From positions 1 through 36,931 of the forward strand of contig JBBIVO010000009.1 of assembly GCA_037439685.1 (NCBI GenBank): DNA of 36,931 nucleotides, read 5' to 3'. The stretch is from JAGTRB01 sp037439685 (lineage in GTDB: Archaea; Thermoproteota; Bathyarchaeia; TCS64). Position numbers and translations under genes: made by a program. Below the pieces are notes generated by a model that was not told where the DNA came from, did not search any database, and saw only the letters and a program-made list of their open reading frames with translations. Shown here one piece after another: positions 31,793-36,931 of the stretch; the first letter of the stretch is position 1, and the number at the start of each line of letters is the position of its first letter.

Positions 31793-32579
31793 GGATTGAA
31801 ACCTTCAGGATCCTAGGCTACGCCCGGAGGTTCGACCAGGAGAGGGGGAGGTTCATCATCGACATCGGCTATGAGACCGCAGCCCCGAAGCCGACGGAGC
31901 TGGTGGTGGGGGTGGCGGAGGCCTTCGGCCTCGGCATTGACGAAGTTCACCATATACCATAACATTGAGCTCGCCATATCGCCCAGAGACATCGTCTACG
32001 CGGCCCCCTAACACCCCTAGCATACGGCGGAAGCAGGGTCTTACCAGAGATGCCATATCCGGAACCTTGCAGGATTCTCAGCACCATCAGCAGGGTCGTC
32101 GTCCACCCAAAATACCGCACCATAGGCCTAGGAGCCAAGCTGGTGAAGGAGACCTTCCCAAATGCATGAATCCCATATTTTGAGATGGTTGCGGTTATGG
32201 CCAAGTACAACCCCTTCGCATAAAGGGCTGGGAAAACAGGTTGCAGATTCCAAACCCGAACCAAAACTCCTCAAAGCTGCAGAGAAACAGCCAAGGGATT
32301 CAACCTCCACCTCCTCACAAGCAAGAGATATCTAAAGTCAGAGCTGGAGGCCTCAACCCAAGAGGGCTGGAAGGGGTCGAAGAGGCGCTATAAAACGTCA
32401 AAAGCCACCTAAAACTGATGAAGAGACTGGCTAAAAAGAAGATGATCTTCGGATATAGAGAAGGGGCCCTAACCAAAATGAGAGATGCCAATATTGATAA
32501 ATTAGTAGAACTCATCCACATCATCGGAATTCTACTACGGATAAAGACCTACCTATTCTATAGAAGAGACGATAGATAA
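31793..32579 (+). pseudogene. Degraded COG2401-like gene (ABC ATPase with GNAT acetyltransferase domain)
   Basis: Ordered fragments in several frames. The N-terminal piece is ILGYARRFDQERGRFIIDIG...PTELVVGVAEAFGLGIDE, then YHNIELAISPRDIVY, which is where the ATPase Walker A should follow. Instead the sequence jumps to ISRVVVHPKYRTIGLGAKLV and EMVAVMAKYNPF, an acetyltransferase-like acetyl-CoA loop. The C-terminal piece MKRLAKKKMIFGY...IKTYLFYRRDDR then runs to TAA 32577-32579. From memory of the COG2401 family the order matches, with most of the ATPase core deleted and at least four stops or frameshifts. It is almost certainly non-functional. The reading frame is mixed, so no protein should be predicted. 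Confidence 0.7.
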
Positions 32580-32674
32580 AACAGAGGCAAAACAGAAAAA
32601 GGGGAGTTTGTGGGGGATATCACCAACATGGCGCAGGGTGATCCAAACTAGCATTCATCCAGGCCCTTGGGTGA

Positions 32675-32818
32675 ATCCCTTTAAATGAGGCTGCCATCGA
32701 ACCCATCGAGAACCCCAATGGCCTGGAAATGGATGTATATCCTAACCCATACCCGAGGAGCAGCATTCCGATGGATGAGCTAGGGAGAATCGATAAATAT
32801 GTTGAGGCCTATGGATAA
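32675..32818 (+). pseudogene. Possible 3' remnant of an unidentified gene
   Basis: A 47-residue open frame without a start codon, ending in TAA 32816-32818. It reads NEAAIEPIENPNGLEMDVY...RSSIPMDELGRIDKYVEAYG and looks like a genuine protein C-terminus rather than random sequence. The frame before it is closed by TGA 32672-32674. Family not recognised. The last part overlaps the promoter of the next gene. The rest of the gap from 32580 shows nothing. Confidence 0.35.
32792..32800 (+). promoter_or_regulatory. Promoter of the S9 peptidase gene
   Basis: GATAAATAT lies about 26 nt before ATG 32822, implying a leaderless mRNA. Confidence 0.5.
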
Positions 32819-32821
32819 CCG

Positions 32822-34771
32822 ATGACTTCTATGGGAAGGAAGCTCCAGCTAGATGACCTCTACAGATTTGTCCTCGTCTCGGATCCCAGGGTCTCCCCTG
32901 ATGGGGGTGGGGTGGCCTTCGTGGAGACGAGGATAGATGGTGAGAGAAATGACTACTCATCCAGCATCTGGATCCTGAAGCTGGGGGATGACGAGCCCAT
33001 CCAATTCCTGAGTGGGGGGAGGGACCGCCACCCGAGATGGTCGCCAGATGGCAAGAGCCTCCTATTCCTCTCGAACAGGGGGATGGGCGAGGGGGAGAGG
33101 GGCGCAGCCCTCCTCATCGCACCCGTGGGAGGCGGGGAGCCAAGGCCCCTTCTGAGGATGAGGGGTGGGATCGAGCAGCCGGAGTGGAACCCCAACGGCG
33201 AGGAGATCCTCTTCCTCTCAGCCGTCGGAGAGTCCGCGGAGGATGTGAGGATAGTCGACACGGTGCCATTATGGTTCGACGCGGCAGGGTTCGTCCACCA
33301 CAGGAGGAGGCACCTCCACTCGGTCGATGTGGCCAGCGGAACCTTGAGGAGGCTGACGGAGGGGGAGGCCAACATCAACTGCTTCTCACCCTCGAACGAT
33401 GGGTGTGAGGTCGCCTACGCCTCCTCCCCCAACGCCCTAGACCCTAGAAGGATGGAGCTATACGTGCAGGACCTCAACTCCGGGGAGAGGAGGATGCTCC
33501 TCAAGGGGTTCTACATAGAGTCCATATGCTGGTCCCCAGGCGACGAGCATCTAGCCCTCCTCGCAAGCGACCTGGAGAGGGGATATGCCACCCACCTCGG
33601 GGTCTGGGTGATCCCCCAGGAGGGAGGGGAGCCCCAAGATCTGACAGGGAGGCTTGACAGGGGCTGCGGCAGGAGGGTCTACTACGACCTGAGAAGCCCC
33701 TATGCGGGCCTCCCCGCCCCAGCCTGGGACGGCGACCACATATACCTTCCCCTATCGGAGGGGGGGAGCTTCAACCTCTATAGGCTCCACTTCGGCGAGG
33801 GGAAGGTTGAGGCGGTCGTCTGCGGAGACCTATCGATAGAGGAGTTCTCCGTGCGTGGGGGGGTCGTAGCCTATACCAGGGTTACGGCAACCGAGCCTGC
33901 AGAGGTTTGGGTCATAGACCGCTCGGGGAACAGGAGGGTGACGAGGTTCAACGATAGGCTCCTATCGATGTTGGAGCTCTCCACACCCGAGAGGCTCGAG
34001 TTCAAGGCGAGCGACGGGGAGATGGTGGAGGGGTGGGTCCTCAAGCCTAGGGCCCCGGCTGGAAGACTCCCGGCGATCATGGACATCCATGGGGGGCCTA
34101 AGAGCAAGTTCGGCCACTCCTTCATGTTCGAGCATCAGCTCTACGCGGCTGAGGGGTACGCGGTCATATACGTCAACTCGAGGGGGAGCGACGGATACTC
34201 AGGCGAGTTCGCGGACATAAGGGGAGCCTATGGGACGAGGGACTACCTCGACCTCATGGAGGCGCTGGACCACGTCATCAAATCCCATCCCGATATAGAC
34301 CCAGGCCGATTGGGGGTGACGGGCCTCTCCTACGGGGGCTTCATGACCAACTGGATAGTGACCCAGACGGATAGGTTCAAGGCGGCCATATCCCAGAATG
34401 GGATATGCAGCTGGCCATCCTTCTTCGGCACCACCGACATAGGGTTCTACTTCGCCCCAGACCAGATAGGGGGAGACCCATGGAGCAATGAGGAGGGATA
34501 TAGGAGGATGTCCCCCATCACCTACGCCCCTAAGGTCTCAACCCCGATAATGTTCGTCCACAGCTACCACGACTATCGATGCTGGATAGACCAGTCCATA
34601 ATCTTCTACACAGCCCTCAAATACCTCGGCAAAAGGGCCCGCCTCGCCCTCTTCATGGAGGGGAGCCACGTCTTCAGGAGCATCGGGAAGCCGAGCATAA
34701 GGAGGAGGAGGCTTGAGAAGATGCTGGAGTGGTTCGACACCCATCTGAAGGGGGGCCCTCAGGAGGCTTGA
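32822..34771 (+). CDS. S9 family serine peptidase (acylaminoacyl-peptidase-like)
   Basis: 649 residues. The N-terminal two thirds is a beta-propeller made of WD-like strands (SPDGGGVAFVETRID, PRWSPDGKSLLFLS, PEWNPNGEEILFLS, CWSPGDEHLALLAS). The C-terminal alpha/beta-hydrolase domain (from about 385) has the catalytic triad Ser503 in GLSYGGFMTNW, Asp584 in HSYHDYRCW and His616 in EGSHVF. The oxyanion region is DIHGGPKSKFG. There is no signal peptide, so it is cytosolic. It removes acylated or oligopeptide N-terminal residues in peptide turnover. The start is ATG 32822 behind a good TATA box; ATG 32831 is an alternative. It is 50 bp upstream of the DHDPS-Fae fusion on the same strand. Confidence 0.93.
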   Translation: MTSMGRKLQLDDLYRFVLVSDPRVSPDGGGVAFVETRIDGERNDYSSSIWILKLGDDEPIQFLSGGRDRHPRWSPDGKSLLFLSNRGMGEGERGAALLIAPVGGGEPRPLLRMRGGIEQPEWNPNGEEILFLSAVGESAEDVRIVDTVPLWFDAAGFVHHRRRHLHSVDVASGTLRRLTEGEANINCFSPSNDGCEVAYASSPNALDPRRMELYVQDLNSGERRMLLKGFYIESICWSPGDEHLALLASDLERGYATHLGVWVIPQEGGEPQDLTGRLDRGCGRRVYYDLRSPYAGLPAPAWDGDHIYLPLSEGGSFNLYRLHFGEGKVEAVVCGDLSIEEFSVRGGVVAYTRVTATEPAEVWVIDRSGNRRVTRFNDRLLSMLELSTPERLEFKASDGEMVEGWVLKPRAPAGRLPAIMDIHGGPKSKFGHSFMFEHQLYAAEGYAVIYVNSRGSDGYSGEFADIRGAYGTRDYLDLMEALDHVIKSHPDIDPGRLGVTGLSYGGFMTNWIVTQTDRFKAAISQNGICSWPSFFGTTDIGFYFAPDQIGGDPWSNEEGYRRMSPITYAPKVSTPIMFVHSYHDYRCWIDQSIIFYTALKYLGKRARLALFMEGSHVFRSIGKPSIRRRRLEKMLEWFDTHLKGGPQEA

Positions 34772-34821
34772 CCCATCCCTTAATAGACCCCTCCTAGCTA
34801 CGATTAACATGAGGTTTGTCG

Positions 34822-36315
34822 ATGGGTAGGGTTAAGGGCTTCAGGCTTGAGGGTGTAATGCCGGCGGTGGTGACGCCCTTCGACAGGGATGAGAACCTCG
34901 ACGAGGCCGCCTTCCGCAACCTCATAGAGTGGCTGATAGGGAGGGGGATAACCGGCATAGTCCCCTGCGGAACGACGGGCGAGTTCTCCCTCATGGCCCA
35001 GGAGGAGAGGCGGAGGGTCATAGAGGTCTGCGTGGACCAGGTCAACGGCCGGATACCGGTCATAGCTGGGACAGGGGACACCGCCACCAAGCTGGTGATA
35101 GAGGCCACCCGCCACGCCAGGGATGTGGGGGCAGACGCCGCCATCATAGTGAACCCATACTACATGAGGCCTAAGGGCTGGAAGGGGATCTACGACCATT
35201 ACCTGAAGATAGCGGAGGCTGTAGACCTCCCCATTGTGCTCTACAACATCCCCCAGCTCACGGGGCAGTACATACCATGGCAGGTGATAGAGGACCTGGC
35301 GGAGGTCGATAATATCGTCGGCCTGAAGGACTCCAGCGGGGACCTGAAGTACCTCATGTCGGTCCTCGAGAAGGTTGGAGAAAAGATAGATGTGGTGGTG
35401 GGCTGGGATGAGGTCGTCCTCCCGGCCCTCTCGGCAGGCGCCACCGGGATGATCCTGGCCAGCGCCAACATAATAGCGCCCATCTGGCTCGAGATATACA
35501 ACTGCGTCAAGGAGGGGAGGATGGAGGAGGCCAGGAGCCTTCATAGGAGGATCCAGAAGTTCACCCGCCACATCACGGCCTCCGGCGCCCTCGGCTGTAA
35601 GGTCTGCCTCAGATATATGGGGATAACGGTCGGCTCGACGAGGAGCCCGATAATCATGGGCGACACGTTGACCTATGAGCTGAGGGAGGAGCTTAGGATA
35701 GAGCTCGAGAGGCTTGGGCTCCTGGAGAAGAGGCCGATAGTCTTCAAGGTTGAGCCTGAGAGGCCCCTAGTGGAGAGGTTCACATCCGTCGACGTGACTC
35801 CAGAGGTGATCGAGCAGTTCCAGCTCAGGACGGGGGAGGCCCTTGTGGAGCCCGACTCCAACGAGGTCGCCCACATAGACCTCCTGATAGGGAGGATAGA
35901 CGGCCCTGTTGGACAGGCCTACGCCAACGCCCTGGCGAACCCGACGAAGGAGAGGGAGGCGGTCCAGGCCATCCTCGAGCCCGGCATGGCCGTCAAGCCC
36001 CCCACGATAATCGTCCCAACCGTCCCGGTGAGGGGGCTTAGGGAGGCGAGCATGATATACGGCCCAGCCCAAGCGGCAGTGGCCAGAGCCGTCGCGGACT
36101 CTGTAAAGGACGGCATCCTCCCAGCCACGGATGAGCTGGCGTTGATAGCCAAGGTCTTCGTCCACCCAACGGCGACAGACCGCCACAGGGTATACATAAA
36201 CAACTATAAGGCGATGCGCCACGCCATCAGGAAGGCCATGGAGGGGAGGCCGAAGGCGGAGGAGGCCCTAGAACATGCCAGAAGCGCCCGCCATCCACTG
36301 AGAGAGAGCCTATAG
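34822..36315 (+). CDS. DHDPS-family aldolase fused to formaldehyde-activating enzyme (Fae)
   Basis: 497 residues from ATG 34822 (GAGGT about 7 nt upstream; TTG 34816 is in frame). Residues 1-300 are a DHDPS/N-acetylneuraminate-lyase TIM barrel with GIVPCGTTGEF (Thr51, Thr52), Tyr141 in LYNIPQLTG and the Schiff-base Lys169 in VGLKDSSGD. The Arg that holds the semialdehyde carboxylate in true DHDPS (YNVPSRTG) is Leu146, so the acceptor is not aspartate semialdehyde. Residues about 336-475 are Fae: GEALVEPDSNEVAHIDLLIG (His351 in the position of the catalytic His), GPVGQAYANALANP, GPAQAAVARAVADSV and FVHPTATDRHRVYINNY. Fae joins formaldehyde to tetrahydromethanopterin. The fusion suggests an aldolase that releases or consumes formaldehyde next to its carrier enzyme, for example 4-hydroxy-2-oxobutanoate and pyruvate plus formaldehyde (inference). 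Both halves look intact. Confidence 0.93.
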   Translation: MGRVKGFRLEGVMPAVVTPFDRDENLDEAAFRNLIEWLIGRGITGIVPCGTTGEFSLMAQEERRRVIEVCVDQVNGRIPVIAGTGDTATKLVIEATRHARDVGADAAIIVNPYYMRPKGWKGIYDHYLKIAEAVDLPIVLYNIPQLTGQYIPWQVIEDLAEVDNIVGLKDSSGDLKYLMSVLEKVGEKIDVVVGWDEVVLPALSAGATGMILASANIIAPIWLEIYNCVKEGRMEEARSLHRRIQKFTRHITASGALGCKVCLRYMGITVGSTRSPIIMGDTLTYELREELRIELERLGLLEKRPIVFKVEPERPLVERFTSVDVTPEVIEQFQLRTGEALVEPDSNEVAHIDLLIGRIDGPVGQAYANALANPTKEREAVQAILEPGMAVKPPTIIVPTVPVRGLREASMIYGPAQAAVARAVADSVKDGILPATDELALIAKVFVHPTATDRHRVYINNYKAMRHAIRKAMEGRPKAEEALEHARSARHPLRESL

Positions 36316-36408
36316 CCATCCTCCCGCCTGTCCCCCAACCGGCTCCGCCGCCCCTCACCGCGAAGGATATCGACATATCCCAAGGCTTCCAGATGGGATG
36401 ATGAGAGT

Positions 36409-36931
36409 ATGGAGATCCCGAGGGTTAAGGTCGCGGTTATAGGTGGCTCAGCGATCTCAGGCTCTGGCTTCCCAGAGGAGTTCGAGGGGGTGGAGGTTAT
36501 AGGGGAGGGGATCGAGTATTCCACGCCCTTCGGCCCCACGGCCCCATTCACCCACGCCTCCATCGGGAGATTGGAGTTCCTCTTCGTCCCCTTCCATTGG
36601 ATAACCCGAAGGATCAGGAACACCATCCCGGACAGCGCCTCCGAGAGGGTCTTCTACGTCTTGATGGAGGCGGGGGTGAAGAAGATCCTCGGATGCGCCC
36701 TCTGCGGCTCGACCAACAGGCTCCTCGACCCCGGAGACGTCGTCATCCCAGACGGTTTCGTCGACTACACGACCAGAAGGGCCCAATCCCTGACGAGGAG
36801 CCTCATCGAGAAGGGGGTCCAAGTCGAGCCGATGATGTACCGGCTCCACCAGCCCTTCTGCCCGGAGCTGAGCCGCCTCCTGGTGGAGGCCTCCTCAGAG
36901 GCGGGATTTCCAAGGGTCTTCAGGAGGGGGA
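36409..36931 (+). CDS. MTAP/PNP-family nucleoside phosphorylase (partial, 3' end beyond window)
   Basis: 174 residues seen from ATG 36409. The fold's N-terminal pattern is VKVAVIGGSAISGSGFPEEF, then YSTPFGPTAPFTHASIG, LEFLFVPFHW, and SERVFYVLMEAGVKKILGCALCGS followed by LLDPGDVVIPDGFVDYTTRR, the conserved core of 5'-methylthioadenosine phosphorylase/purine nucleoside phosphorylase. The canonical RHGRxH segment is replaced by PFHWITRRIRN, so it is a divergent member and its substrate is uncertain. MTAP would recycle the methylthioadenosine left by polyamine synthesis. It is 93 bp after the fusion gene and could share its transcript. The upstream region shows GATGATGAGAG, a weak ribosome-binding context. 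Confidence 0.82.
   Translation, partial: MEIPRVKVAVIGGSAISGSGFPEEFEGVEVIGEGIEYSTPFGPTAPFTHASIGRLEFLFVPFHWITRRIRNTIPDSASERVFYVLMEAGVKKILGCALCGSTNRLLDPGDVVIPDGFVDYTTRRAQSLTRSLIEKGVQVEPMMYRLHQPFCPELSRLLVEASSEAGFPRVFRRG

Noticed and set aside
31856..32310. Several minus-strand frames across the COG2401-like relic
   Set aside because: None has protein-like composition; the plus-strand fragments match one family in order.
1..36931. CRISPR array
   Set aside because: No regularly spaced repeats of 23-40 bp were seen anywhere in the window.

Overview
The window is a GC-rich stretch of draft archaeal genome with two runs of N (11776-11834 and 22280-22300). Several features point to an archaeon: a ThiD-ThiN fusion, archaemetzincin, DUF211, a four-subunit pyruvate-type ferredoxin oxidoreductase, a formaldehyde-activating enzyme (Fae) domain, a ubiquitin-like protein ending in Gly-Gly, AbrB/PIN toxin-antitoxin genes, an IS607-type element, and many TATA boxes 25-35 nt before start codons with little or no leader. 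A thermophilic TACK-like lineage is a reasonable guess, but the sequence alone does not fix the taxon.

Layout. 1-2260: a thiamine locus on the minus strand, with a TPP riboswitch driving thiDN and thiW. 2352-6675: a minus-strand pair of Mg-chelatase-like AAA+ ATPases (I-like, and D-like with two membrane helices and a vWA domain) and an unknown 263-residue protein. 6692-7928: an AdoMet decarboxylase-like gene and two small genes. 7973-9380: a decayed IS607-like element abutting a MoaD/SAMP gene. 9706-14172: a PD-(D/E)XK nuclease, an amidase with a putative small subunit, a SWIM protein and an M20 peptidase. 14277-15578: an MFS permease and tRNA-Arg(GCG). 15876-19155: archaemetzincin with an in-frame TAG, a frameshifted membrane-anchored protein, an HhH DNA glycosylase, and a VIT1-like/DUF211 pair. 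19366-20570: decayed IS6-like transposase and ABC-permease remnants. 20650-23572: VapBC, a dUTPase-like enzyme and ArgH. 23849-27090: a minus-strand MFS/FAH/ROK operon. 27327-31115: porGD-porA-porB and a SAM hydroxide adenosyltransferase. 31169-32818: ScpB and gene remnants. 32822-36931: an S9 peptidase, a DHDPS-family/Fae fusion and a partial MTAP/PNP-family gene.

Functional themes. TPP, the product of the thiamine locus, is the cofactor of the Por enzyme. The most striking gene is 34822-36315, where a DHDPS-family aldolase lacking the usual carboxylate-binding Arg is fused to Fae. This suggests an aldolase that makes or uses formaldehyde and is coupled to C1 carrier chemistry. Next in interest are a 225-bp block that is base-identical between the two chelatase-like ATPase genes, an archaeal TPP riboswitch, and a 20-bp perfect palindrome between divergent operons. 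There are also many broken genes. Some look like real decay; the two homopolymer frameshifts may be sequencing errors. TAG is an ordinary stop codon in several intact genes here (4718, 28140, 29326 and 36313), so genome-wide TAG recoding is unlikely.
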